A DNA stretch of 64,000 bases from JBBRGK01 sp036741355. GTDB taxonomy: Bacteria; Chloroflexota; Dehalococcoidia; CAUJGQ01. Within the stretch, counting starts at the first letter, position 1. Each line of letters begins with the position of its first letter. Location of the stretch: NCBI GenBank assembly GCA_036741355.1, contig DAINSK010000011.1, positions 1-64,000 on the forward strand. The letters are read 5' to 3'. This document shows, piece by piece, positions 43,593 to 51,725 of the stretch. The notes beneath the pieces were generated by a model, which was not told the origin of the DNA, searched no databases, and saw only the letters and a list, made by a program, of their open reading frames with translations. Both the position numbers and the translations under genes were made by a program.

Positions 43593-43654
43593 CAGTGGCC
43601 CCAGTATACCGCGACGCCCAGCGTTCGCCGCACGGTATACTTGTGCGCACGCCC

Positions 43655-44016
43655 GGTGCCTAACCCTCGTCTCCCTTCCCGCATCGGGAAGGGACGATAC
43701 TTGGATGCTGCGTTCGGGCTGGGGTGCAGCGCGGGGGACCTCACCCCCTTCCTCTCTCCATTGCGCTGCAACGGAGAGGGGCGATCGTTGGTAGATGGAC
43801 ACGGACGGGGATGCAGCGTGGGGCTGGGCGCATGGCATTGCGCCCAAACCGGCGAACGGATTGCTGCAGCAACTACCGAGCACAAGCTCCCCTCGCCCAG
43901 TATTGGGAGAGGGGCCGGGGGTGAGGGCAGCGCCGCAGCAACAACACCTTCGTGTTCAAGCTCCCCTTCCCCCCAGAATTGGGGCGGAAGGGGCCGGGGG
44001 TTAGGGGGCCGTCAGG
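43655..44016. mobile_element. Cluster of MITE-like palindromic elements (copy C)
   Basis: At least three units in tandem. CTAACCCTCGTCTCCC..GGGAAGGG is at ~43662-43693. A near-full element (GACCTCACCCCC..GGGGGTGAGGG) lies at ~43737-43929 with the GGCGCATGGCATTGCGCCC core. A third half (AAGCTCCCCTTCC..GGGGGTTAGGGGG) ends near 44009. It fills the ~440-base gap between the divergent DMT-transporter and Eis-like genes, leaving little room for ordinary promoters. Confidence 0.75.
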
Positions 44017-44035
44017 GCCGGGTTAGGAGCAACCG

Positions 44036-45253
44036 ATGCCTGTCGAATACCGTCCGGCGCGACCGGAAGAGATGCGCAAGTTCATTTACAGCGGTTATGT
44101 CGGCTTCGGCAATTCGACCGCCGATGAGGCCGTAGATCGCTGGGTCGAGCGGACGATGATCCGTCCCGAACACACACTTTGCGCCTTCGAGGACGGCGAG
44201 CCCGTCTCGAAGATGGCGACGCTGCCCTTCGTCATGCGCTGGAACGGCCGCGACGTCAAGTGCGGGGGCGTCACCTCCGTGACCACACTGCCGACGCACC
44301 GGCGCCAGGGCCATCTCCGCGAGTTGATGACGCGCGGACTGGCCGCCATGAAAGAGGCTGGCCAGCCGGTCGGTATGCTGTGGGCGTCCATGGCGGCGAT
44401 TTATCAGCGCTTCGGATGGGGCATAGCCTTCACTGAGCGAATCTACGATTTTGACCCGCGCCATCTGCGCTTTGTGGACGAAATCCCTGTTCCCGGCCGC
44501 ATGCGGATGATCGCGCAGGGAGACGCACACCCAGTGCTCCAGCCGGGATACGATCGCTTCGCGGAGCCTCGTACGCTCATGCTGCGGCGCGACCCCGAGT
44601 GGTGGGCGTCTTTGCGCCCCTGGCTTCCGACAGCCGCCCCGTGGCTCATCGCCGTCTACGAGGAGGGCGGCGATCTGCTGGGCTACGTTATCTACGGCGT
44701 TGAACACCGGTCATCAACCGAGCCCCTCCCCGACCAACGACTGAACGTGGAGGAACTGGCATGGACCACACCGGCTGCCCACCGCGCCCTGGTGCAATAC
44801 CTGGCCGGTCATGACCTCGCCTATAACGTCCGCATGTCGCGAATGCCGTCGGACGACCCGCTTTTCTACCAGGCGCAAGAGCCGCGTCTGCTCGGCGCAA
44901 CGAACTGGGACGGCACACTCGTGCGAATCGTCGACGTCGTGGGTGCGCTGGAAGGCCGCGGCTATGACGGCGATGGGCGTTTCACCTTCAGCCTCACCGA
45001 CGACCTCTGTCCCTGGAACACCGGTGCGTGGGAGCTAACGGCCGACGGCGGCAATGCAACCGTCCGCCGAACCGATCTGCAGCCGTCCCTCTGCCTCACG
45101 CCGCGTGTTCTCGCCATTCTGGCCAGCGGCCATCTCTCCGCGACCACCCTCGCCCACATCGGCCTGATCCCCAACCCCGACGGAAAAGCACTCCGAGCCG
45201 CAGATGCCATCTTCCAAACCGCCTACGCGCCGTTCTGCGCCGATGGGTTTTGA
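44036..45253 (+). CDS. Eis-like GNAT N-acetyltransferase (405 aa, second paralogue)
   Basis: Same length and layout as the protein at 777-1994: N-terminal GNAT domain with the acetyl-CoA loop (TTLPTHRRQGHLRELM), a middle domain and SCP2-like C-terminus (ITDDLCPWN-like block SLTDDLCPWNTGAWEL, end AYAPFCADGF). Conserved blocks (MLWASMAAIYQRFG, DPRHLRFVDEI, LFYQAQEPRLL) are shared nearly word for word. Substrate unknown. Its start follows the palindromic-element cluster by ~20 bases (GGAGCA before ATG 44036). Confidence 0.87.
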   Translation: MPVEYRPARPEEMRKFIYSGYVGFGNSTADEAVDRWVERTMIRPEHTLCAFEDGEPVSKMATLPFVMRWNGRDVKCGGVTSVTTLPTHRRQGHLRELMTRGLAAMKEAGQPVGMLWASMAAIYQRFGWGIAFTERIYDFDPRHLRFVDEIPVPGRMRMIAQGDAHPVLQPGYDRFAEPRTLMLRRDPEWWASLRPWLPTAAPWLIAVYEEGGDLLGYVIYGVEHRSSTEPLPDQRLNVEELAWTTPAAHRALVQYLAGHDLAYNVRMSRMPSDDPLFYQAQEPRLLGATNWDGTLVRIVDVVGALEGRGYDGDGRFTFSLTDDLCPWNTGAWELTADGGNATVRRTDLQPSLCLTPRVLAILASGHLSATTLAHIGLIPNPDGKALRAADAIFQTAYAPFCADGF

Positions 45254-45261
45254 CTGCCCTA

Positions 45262-46266
45262 TCACAGCTTCAGCTCGCTCGAATGTCCGGGGAAGAGCCG
45301 CGACTTCGGATCGACGCTGCGCTTGGCGGCGTTTGCCGCTATCGCCGCCTGCGCGAAGCCGGTGACGATCAGGTTCAAAGGCTCGCCGCCCTCAACGGCG
45401 GCGATGTCGCCGGCAGCGAACACGCCGGGCAGGCGGGTTTCCATCGACCCGTCGACGCGGATATGGCGGGCGTCCACGAGTTCCACTCCCCACGACTCGA
45501 TATGCCCCAGCGCCGCCTTGAAGCCGATGTTGATCAGCACCGCGTCCACTTCGAGCTCACGCTCCTCGCCCGTTCGGTTCTCGAAAATCGTGGCCCCCTG
45601 AACGAAGCCATCGCCGTGGATCCGTTTCAGTTCCCAGTTGGTCAGGATCGGGATCTCGGTGGCGCGGAGGTGTGTCAGGCTCGCTTCGTGGGCGCGGAAC
45701 TCGGGGCGGCGGTGGATGAGGGTAATCTGTCCTGCCCAGTCTTTGAGGTTCAGACACCAGTCCACGGCCGTGTCGCCCCCGCCGACGATGAGGATCCGCT
45801 TGCCGCGGAACGGACGCTTGTCTTTGACGAAGTAGTAGACGCCCTTGCCCTCATAGTCTTCGACCCCGGCCCGTTCGATCTTGTTCGGCGAGAAGGCTCC
45901 GATTCCGGCGCTGATCACTACCGTGCGAGAGTAGTGCGCCTCGACCGCCGTCCCAACGCGCCAGACCTCCTCGCCGTCCAGTGTCGCCCGGGTGAGTGTC
46001 TCGATCCGCTGCTCATAGACGTATTCCGGCTGAAATAGCTCGCACTGTTGCACGAGCAGCTTCACCAAATCTTGCGCGAGGATCTTCGGGTGTCCCGGCA
46101 CGTCGTAGATGAACTTCTCCGGATAGAGCACTGCAAGCTGTCCGCCGGGTTCCGGCAGCGCCTCGATGATCTTTGTGGTCATGCCTCGTAGTCCAGCGTA
46201 GAAGGCGGCAAATAGTCCCGTCGGACCGGCGCCGATGATCGTGATGTCGAATGTCTGTGTTGCCAT
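45262..46266 (-). CDS. Ferredoxin/flavodoxin-NADP reductase of thioredoxin-reductase type
   Basis: 334 residues, two-dinucleotide-binding flavoprotein: ITIIGAGPTGLFAAFYAG (FAD, ~9-26), LIVGGGDTAVDWCLNL (NADPH) and GVFAAGDIAAVEGGEPLNLIVTGFAQAAIAAN (FAD closing motif). The CxxC of thioredoxin reductases is absent (DTAVDWC has a single Cys), so it belongs to the YumC/FNR branch that reduces ferredoxin with NADPH. Convergent with the Eis-like gene. Confidence 0.88.
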   Translation of the reverse strand: MATQTFDITIIGAGPTGLFAAFYAGLRGMTTKIIEALPEPGGQLAVLYPEKFIYDVPGHPKILAQDLVKLLVQQCELFQPEYVYEQRIETLTRATLDGEEVWRVGTAVEAHYSRTVVISAGIGAFSPNKIERAGVEDYEGKGVYYFVKDKRPFRGKRILIVGGGDTAVDWCLNLKDWAGQITLIHRRPEFRAHEASLTHLRATEIPILTNWELKRIHGDGFVQGATIFENRTGEERELEVDAVLINIGFKAALGHIESWGVELVDARHIRVDGSMETRLPGVFAAGDIAAVEGGEPLNLIVTGFAQAAIAANAAKRSVDPKSRLFPGHSSELKL

Positions 46267-46407
46267 AGCTCCATTCTAGGACGGCGTCGCTCCGTGCCGC
46301 GATTCCTGGGCACGGTATTTGGATGCCGGCTTTGTGCCCAGGCAGCGGCGGGCATACAGTGTCGTCAGTCCGGACAGTTCGCCGGAACTACGCGAGGGAG
46401 CACGGGG

Positions 46408-47358
46408 ATGGAATATCGGTATCTCGGGCATTCAGGCCTGCAGGTTTCAGTCGTGGGCCTTGGCTGCAACAACTTCGGCGGCCGGACTGACGAAGCGCAG
46501 AGCGTCGAGGTGGTCAACACCGCCATCAGTCTTGGTATCAACTTCTTCGATACATCGGACTCCTATGGCAACCGCGGCGGCTCGGAGGAGATCCTCGGTA
46601 GAGCGTTGAAGGGCAAGCGCCGCGACGTCATCATCGCTTCCAAGTTCTCCTCGCCGATGGGTGATGGTCCGCATTGGTCCGGTGGATCGCGCCGCTACAT
46701 TCACGACGCGATCGATGCTTCGCTCCGCAGGTTAGGCACCGATTACATCGACCTCTACCAGTACCATTTCCCGGATCCGCACACGCCGCTCGAAGAGACG
46801 CTGCGGGCGCTGGACGACTTCGTTCGCGACGGCAAGGTGCGCTACATCGGCAACTCCAACTTCGCGCCATCCCAGGTTGTCGAGGCGGCCTGGATCGCAA
46901 AGACCGAGCACCTGACCCCATTCATCTCAGCCCAGAACCAGTACAACCTGCTGGAACGGTCGATCGATAAGGAGTTGGTGCCGGTGTGCGCCCGCTACGG
47001 TCTCGGCATCCTTCCGTTCTTTCCACTGGCGAGTGGCTTTCTAACCGGCAAGCATCGCCCAGGTCAGCCGGCCCAGGAAGGCACGCGTCTGGCCGGACCG
47101 ATGGGTCAGCGCATCCTCAACGCGGGAAATTACGAGACCCTGCAAAAGCTCGAAGCGATCGCCGAGCGGGCCGGCCACACGATGTTGGAACTGGCGATGT
47201 CGTGGCTGGCTCAGCAGCCACAGATCAGCAGCGTCATCGCCGGCGCCACCAAGCCCGAACAGGTAAAGTCCAACGTCGAATCGGTCGCCTGGAAGCTGAC
47301 GCCCGAAGACCTGGCCGCCATCAACGAGGCGACGCTACCCAAACGGAGCGGGCGATAG
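46408..47358 (+). CDS. Aldo/keto reductase
   Basis: 316-residue TIM-barrel AKR (AKR11/YghZ-like): MEYRYLGHSGLQVSVVGLGCNNFGG, catalytic Asp/Tyr in FFDTSDSYGNRGGSEEILG, Lys in VIIASKFSS, the catalytic His in LYQYHFPD and the cofactor end GATKPEQVKSNV. NADPH-dependent reduction of aldehydes or ketones; substrate unknown. ATG 46408 has GAGGGAG 7 bases upstream. A palindromic element follows the stop. Confidence 0.9.
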   Translation: MEYRYLGHSGLQVSVVGLGCNNFGGRTDEAQSVEVVNTAISLGINFFDTSDSYGNRGGSEEILGRALKGKRRDVIIASKFSSPMGDGPHWSGGSRRYIHDAIDASLRRLGTDYIDLYQYHFPDPHTPLEETLRALDDFVRDGKVRYIGNSNFAPSQVVEAAWIAKTEHLTPFISAQNQYNLLERSIDKELVPVCARYGLGILPFFPLASGFLTGKHRPGQPAQEGTRLAGPMGQRILNAGNYETLQKLEAIAERAGHTMLELAMSWLAQQPQISSVIAGATKPEQVKSNVESVAWKLTPEDLAAINEATLPKRSGR

Positions 47359-47360
47359 GG

Positions 47361-47585
47361 GACCTCATCCCCTTCCCTTCTCCATCCGCACGGATAGAGA
47401 AGGGCGATCATTGGTGGTGCGGATCGGGCATTGGTGCAGCGGCGCGCAGCCGGGCGCATGGCAATGCACCGCTACAATCAGAGGAACGCTTCAGACAATT
47501 CCAATTGCAAGCTCCCCTTCCTTGGTTCCGGTACCCGGCGGCGCGCTTAGGCGTAGGGGTAAGGGAAGGGGCTGGGGGTTAGGTC
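47361..47585. mobile_element. MITE-like palindromic element (copy D, 225 bp)
   Basis: Starts GACCTCATCCCC and ends GGGGGTTAGGTC (inverted ends). It has the internal hairpin CCTTCTCCATCC..GGATAGAGAAGGGCGATCATTGG and the core GGCGCATGGCAATGC. At 47528-47561 it contains the inverted copy of the ~34-base unit found at 25089-25122. The remaining bases to 47827 before the next gene show nothing recognisable. Confidence 0.75.
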
Positions 47586-47827
47586 TCACGCGGCCGGAGG
47601 TCAGGGTCGCCGGGCTATCCCTCGGATGGCCGGGAACCATGCGGGAACTGCGATCGGTGACGCGCCATCACCGGCCAAGCGTGCTATGCCGGCGCCGCGG
47701 AAGATACTCCCGGCGCGGGCTTCGCTCGTGTCCGCCGGAGATTATCATTGCTCTGCATCACCCGCGACCAGTAGGGCCGAGTCGGTGCGCCCTTCGCGCA
47801 TCGGGAACGGCCCCGGGAGACGATACG

Positions 47828-49069
47828 ATGTTTGGCTTCGGTAAATCCGACAAATCCACCAAGACCGAGATATATGAGGTGCCGGCCGCGGATGGTAACG
47901 ACTTCGGGTTTCGGCTCGAGGGCGGTGTCCATCTGCCGGACGTGGCGCTCGATCTGGCTAGCAAAATACCAGAGACCGCCAAAGACCTGGCCGAGCGGGC
48001 GCGCGAGCTTGCCGGGCGCGGCACCAGCCAGGCAATGGATCTGCTAGGAAGAGGCAGCGACCAGGCGCGCGAAATCGCCGAGCGCGGGGCCGGCGAGGCG
48101 AGGAACCTTCGCGAGCGCGGCTCAAATCGAGGCCGCGATCTGCTCGAACACGGCGGCAACGCGGCGAAGGCGCTGTCGGATCGGCTCCCGGACAGGGATA
48201 CGGCGTTCGGCTGGGTCGATCGGTTGCCCGATCCAATCAAAGACCGCGCCAACGAGAAGCTTGGACGCAAACGGCGCTCGCGCTGGTGGATCGCTGGCAT
48301 TATCGTCGCGACCCTAGCCGGCGTGGCGGGGGCCTTGATGTTCGTAAAGAAGGCCTTTGCCCCCGGCTACGACGAGGAACCGCTTTATCGTGGCGGCACC
48401 GAGCCCAGCGGCTCCGGTGAGCCGGTTATATACCCGGCACAGGGCTCGGGAAGCGGCTGGCCCGAGGGGCCGCGGACGCCGGAAAATACCGAAACGGTTG
48501 ACCGGCGGGTGATGACAGGCGCGGCTGTGCACGGCGATCGCGACGGCAACGCCGGCGCTTCGCCGAAGACGGCTCCATCCCGCCTCTCCACGGGCAACGG
48601 AGCCTCGGGCCCGATCATGTCCGAAACACCATCTCCGAACGTCCCTGAAGTGCATATGTCCCGCGCCGGAAAGCGGACATCGGCCACTCGTTCGGAGCAG
48701 GCCGCCGCTGCCGGTGTGGCCGCGGCAGCGCGGGAGCCCGCCGGATCCTCTTATGCGCTCGAGTCGCGCGGCGGCGATGCGGCGCTGCCACAACGGTCGC
48801 AGCCTGCGCAGCGGTCAGAAGTACCGCTGACCGAAGTACAGGCGGAGATGAATGCTCGTCTGCAACTCAAACAGGACGAGTTATACGCAGCATTCCCCTC
48901 CATGACGCGCGAAGACATCGTGGCCTGCGACGGCTACATCGACCGCCTGGCGCAAATCCTGGCGCCGAAATCGGGGATGGACGTCACCGCCGTCCATGCG
49001 CGGCTCGACGCGATCCTGGGCACCGGCCCTGGCCAGGCGACGAATCCGGTCTTGCCTGACCCGGAGTAA
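47828..49069 (+). CDS. Single-pass membrane protein with charged octad repeats
   Basis: 413 residues. The N-terminal ~145 residues are hydrophilic with a short imperfect repeat rich in Arg/Glu/Gly (RGTSQAMDLLGRGSDQAR, IAERGAGEARNLRERGSN, RGRDLLEHGGNAAKAL), predicted helical. One membrane helix follows (WWIAGIIVATLAGVAGALMFV, ~160-180), then a long Pro/Ser/Gly-rich disordered stretch and a compact helical C-terminus (NARLQLKQDELYAAFPSMTREDIVACDG..). The last part resembles CsbD-like/stress-protein ends only weakly. Function unknown. ATG 47828 is the first Met of the coherent sequence; a repeat-bearing open frame precedes it. Confidence 0.6.
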   Translation: MFGFGKSDKSTKTEIYEVPAADGNDFGFRLEGGVHLPDVALDLASKIPETAKDLAERARELAGRGTSQAMDLLGRGSDQAREIAERGAGEARNLRERGSNRGRDLLEHGGNAAKALSDRLPDRDTAFGWVDRLPDPIKDRANEKLGRKRRSRWWIAGIIVATLAGVAGALMFVKKAFAPGYDEEPLYRGGTEPSGSGEPVIYPAQGSGSGWPEGPRTPENTETVDRRVMTGAAVHGDRDGNAGASPKTAPSRLSTGNGASGPIMSETPSPNVPEVHMSRAGKRTSATRSEQAAAAGVAAAAREPAGSSYALESRGGDAALPQRSQPAQRSEVPLTEVQAEMNARLQLKQDELYAAFPSMTREDIVACDGYIDRLAQILAPKSGMDVTAVHARLDAILGTGPGQATNPVLPDPE

Positions 49070-49433
49070 AACCCGAACTTAGAACATAACGCCGACGCCG
49101 ACGGTGGCGCTAATACCGGCCTTTTGTCCGGGGCTTAGATGGTTGAGCTGGGTCATGCCCAAAGCCTGGTGAAACCCCTGCAATACCACGTTGCTCTGAA
49201 ACTGCGGATTCGGTGAGGTGGGGAAGCCATGAAATCCATAGCCGGAAACCTCTTCTTCGGCCACCGGGTCCTCTGAGGAAGGCGGGCACCGTTACCTTGC
49301 CGGCAACCAGCCCGTCAACGTACCAGGAGTCGGTGCTGCACGGCTGCGGGATAGACAGCTACTTGGATTTTCAGGTCACTGTCATGATGGTGGCGCCACA
49401 AAGTGCTGACACCGGCAATGTCGACCAGCTCCC
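49070..49433. other. Intergenic region, no supported gene
   Basis: Contains only a weak 61-codon minus frame (49079-49264, GTG start, ends SATVGVGVMF) that I could not match to any family, and no repeat of the palindromic type. It borders the remnant region that follows. Confidence 0.3.
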
Positions 49434-49772
49434 GTGACGGAGCACCGATTTGAGCGAGCGCAGCACACGGTGTGCCGCCTAGGGTATTATGGCCCAACCA
49501 TCCCGTCCTATGGCGCCGACCCCAGCTATACCGGTTCCCCCGGCTTGAAGCAATTCGATCCGAAGCTACTGGCCACGATGGCGGAGGCGGGGACAAGCAT
49601 CGGCGACTTTGTGAGGGAAAGTCCGGGTTGGAAGTTCAATCCGAAGTCCGGCACCTTGGCGGGGTCGCTCTTCTATGCCGACGTCGTTCAGAAAGTGGTG
49701 GTAGGTAAGGAGTCCACCCAATCGGCGGTGACCTGGGGCGCACGGCAGATCCGAGACATCATGAAAGCCTAG
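49434..49772 (+). pseudogene. Possible C-terminal remnant of an extracellular solute-binding protein
   Basis: The C-terminal stretch (LFYADVVQKVVVGKESTQSAVTWGARQIRDIMKA) resembles the last helices of family-1 ABC solute-binding proteins. The first ~15 residues are unlike any protein, and the whole large N-terminal lobe is missing. No permease genes are nearby. Best read as a truncated relic; a small unknown protein is the alternative. Confidence 0.35.
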
Positions 49773-49820
49773 GAGGCTGGGTCACGGTATCTAGCGCTTA
49801 TAGGAGCGAGCGGATAGGCT

Positions 49821-50180
49821 GTGCCTATGATTGCTACCGAACACTTCAAGCCCTACGGTCCTGATCCGCACGCGGTCGTGCGCTTAGACACGGCGTTGCC
49901 GCCGGATCACCTGGTGCACGTGTTCGTGGACTTGATCCGCAGCATCAGCCTCGACCACTTTGTCGTGACGCCTGGTCCGAAGGGCGAGAAGCCCTACCAT
50001 CCCCACGCGCTGTTCGGGCTGCTGGCCTGGGGCTACCTGCACGGGGTGCGTTCCTCGCGCAATCTGGCGCGGCTCGCCCAGCAGGAGGTGACGTTCGTCT
50101 ACCTCGCTGGCGGGCAATCTTCGCCAGGACGAGCCTGCCGCAGCGCCAGCTCCGCCGCAACGGCCGAGGCGAACCACTGA
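49821..50180 (+). pseudogene. IS1182/ISL-type transposase N-terminal fragment
   Basis: The first ~95 residues match the DUF772-like start of IS1182/IS5-group transposases (PPDHLVHVFVDLIRSI, HPHALFGLLAWGYLHGVRSSRNLARLAQQEV, FVYLAGGQ). After this the frame runs into unrelated sequence (SSPGRACRSASSAATAEANH) and stops. The catalytic DDE core is missing, so the element is dead. It marks an insertion next to the RiPP-type operon. Confidence 0.7.
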
Positions 50181-50543
50181 ACGTTGACCACCGTCACGAG
50201 ACCGCGAACCCGGAAACCATTCACCATCGCGTCGTAGTGTGTGCAAAAAGGGGTCTTCCCCAGCTGAGGGCCATCCTGCAGTCAGAACGCCTCAACGGCA
50301 CGGCACTGATGCGCGGTTCTGGACTAGCGGGCAGCGGGTCGCGGGACCGGCGGCGCTGCTGGTGTCCTGTCGGTGGGCGCTGAAACGCCCGCGATTCGGC
50401 CGGTACGTACCGCGGGCGTTCACTGAGCGCTGACTCGGCTTCTGGAAGCCCGTGAGCTATCTGAAGCTCGTTTGGCCGCCGATGCGGAAGTTGAACGCGC
50501 CCGGATTGCTGACCCCCGAACTCGGGAGTATGGAGCCGGCCGG
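50181..50543. other. Intergenic region, no supported gene
   Basis: Follows the transposase fragment and ends at the precursor stop codon on the other strand. Long frames exist on both strands but none has a family match or ribosome site. Probably decayed insertion-sequence DNA. Confidence 0.35.
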
Positions 50544-50780
50544 TCACTTGCAGCTGGCCAAGATCCTTGGCAGGCCTGCCTGCATCAGATAGCCACGTAC
50601 CTCAACGTCCTCACCGAGTGAGCCGACGGCGCTCCAGTCCATTGCCTTGAGCGCCGCAATCTCCTGCGGTGTCACGTCGCGATCCGTGAACACACCGTCA
50701 GGGTCATCGATCAGCGCCTGGCGGAATGCCGATTCAGTCGTTGCACGACTGACGATGCGCTGGACCGCTTCCAATGACAT
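50544..50780 (-). CDS. RiPP precursor-like peptide (Os1348/NHLP-type leader, one Cys)
   Basis: 78 residues. The first ~60 are a helical leader of the NHLP/Nif11-like, Os1348 or Franean1_4349 type (SLEAVQRIVSRATTESAFRQAL, DDPDGVF, VTPQEIAALKAMD). The end is LMQAGLPRILASCK, with the protein's only Cys at position 77. ATG 50780 is chosen because a near-perfect anti-16S match (AAAGGAGGTGA) sits 5 bases upstream; a GTG at 50789 lies inside that site. The strong site suggests high translation, as for precursors. Next to a DUF692 iron oxidase, the C-terminal Cys is the likely modified residue. It is the last gene of a three-gene operon. Confidence 0.72.
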   Translation of the reverse strand: MSLEAVQRIVSRATTESAFRQALIDDPDGVFTDRDVTPQEIAALKAMDWSAVGSLGEDVEVRGYLMQAGLPRILASCK

Positions 50781-50785
50781 GGTAC

Positions 50786-50796
50786 TCACCTCCTTT
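50786..50796 (-). promoter_or_regulatory. Near-perfect ribosome binding site of the precursor
   Basis: AAAGGAGGTGA on the minus strand, complementary to the 16S 3' end over about nine bases, is the strongest site seen in this window. It decides the ATG at 50780. Confidence 0.8.
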
Positions 50797-50828
50797 CCTG
50801 CTAGACGGATAAGCGCATACAGCCGCGG

Positions 50829-51725
50829 TCATGGCTCGACCGCGGGCAGCGCCTCCTGGCTCAACCTGGAGCCCGCCCCGGCACCGGCAAGGATTTGCCT
50901 CGCGATCCGTAGTTCCGCGAGCATCTCCGCCATGGGCGGGTAGTTCTGGTCACGCTCCAGGAGAATGCCCTTCACCGGGATCTGTTCAACCACCCACTCC
51001 ACCATCCGCCAGACCCCATCAGGGACTGGCTGGCTGTGCGTGTCGACCCATTTGCCTGCCCAGCTGCCGCCCACCCGCTGCTCGCCGCCCGATACATGGA
51101 TGTACACCGTGTGCTCAAGCGGCCCCTGCTCCAGCCAGGCGTACGGATCGAAACCGAAGTTCAACGCGTTGATGCACAGATTGGTGACGTCCAGGAGGAG
51201 ACCGTGCTGCGTGCCTCGCAAGATCTCGCCGATAAACGCAGGTTCCGACAACCGGTCGGGCAGGGGCACCACGAACTTGTAGAAGATGTTCTCGATCACA
51301 AGGGGGCGACGAAGCCGGCCGGCAAAGATATCCATATTGCGCCGGAAGATGGCTGCCTGCTCGCGCGTAAAGGGGATCGGCATGCCGTGGAACAACATGC
51401 CGAGCTCATCGTCGGGCACGTTGCCCATGTCGATGTGGTCCCCGACCACAACCGGGTCGAGCCCTTCGACAAAAGGGGCAAGCCGGTCGAGGTACTCCAT
51501 ATGCGCGCCCGCCGCGTCACCGAGCGACATGTAGATGCCATGCGCAACCGTCGTGAACGTGCGCTGCAGGTCCAGCAAGCGTTCACGCCACTGAGGCAGC
51601 TGGCCCATGAACTGGTCGACCGGGACTTCAATGAAGTCGATGCCATCCCGGTGCGCCAGGATCTCGTCGTGCAGGTCTGCCTGGTAGCCCAGGCCGGCAC
51701 CCAGGAAGGGGAGCTGCTCAAACAT
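50829..51725 (-). CDS. DUF692 multinuclear non-haem iron oxidase (MbnB/TglH-like)
   Basis: 298-residue TIM-barrel enzyme of the MNIO family that oxidatively modifies Cys (or Asp/Asn) in RiPP precursors. Likely iron ligands: His62 (AHGIYMSLG), Asp97/His98 (GDHIDMG), Glu145-Asn146 (VIENIFY), Asp179/Asn182 (LLDVTNLC), His210 (YIHVSGG), Asp228/His230 (WVDTHSQ) and Glu257 (LLERDQN). GLGYQADLHDEI at the start is the family opening. The ATG overlaps the upstream gene's stop by 8 bases (ATGTTTGA), so the genes are translationally coupled. The precursor gene lies 48 bases downstream. No DUF2063 partner gene is seen. Confidence 0.88.
   Translation of the reverse strand: MFEQLPFLGAGLGYQADLHDEILAHRDGIDFIEVPVDQFMGQLPQWRERLLDLQRTFTTVAHGIYMSLGDAAGAHMEYLDRLAPFVEGLDPVVVGDHIDMGNVPDDELGMLFHGMPIPFTREQAAIFRRNMDIFAGRLRRPLVIENIFYKFVVPLPDRLSEPAFIGEILRGTQHGLLLDVTNLCINALNFGFDPYAWLEQGPLEHTVYIHVSGGEQRVGGSWAGKWVDTHSQPVPDGVWRMVEWVVEQIPVKGILLERDQNYPPMAEMLAELRIARQILAGAGAGSRLSQEALPAVEP

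Noticed and set aside
45262..46266. Thioredoxin reductase
   Set aside because: The CxxC disulfide motif is absent; the sequence belongs to the ferredoxin-NADP reductase branch.
49079..49264. 61-codon minus-strand protein
   Set aside because: GTG start, no ribosome site, no family resemblance; only noted in the intergenic entry.
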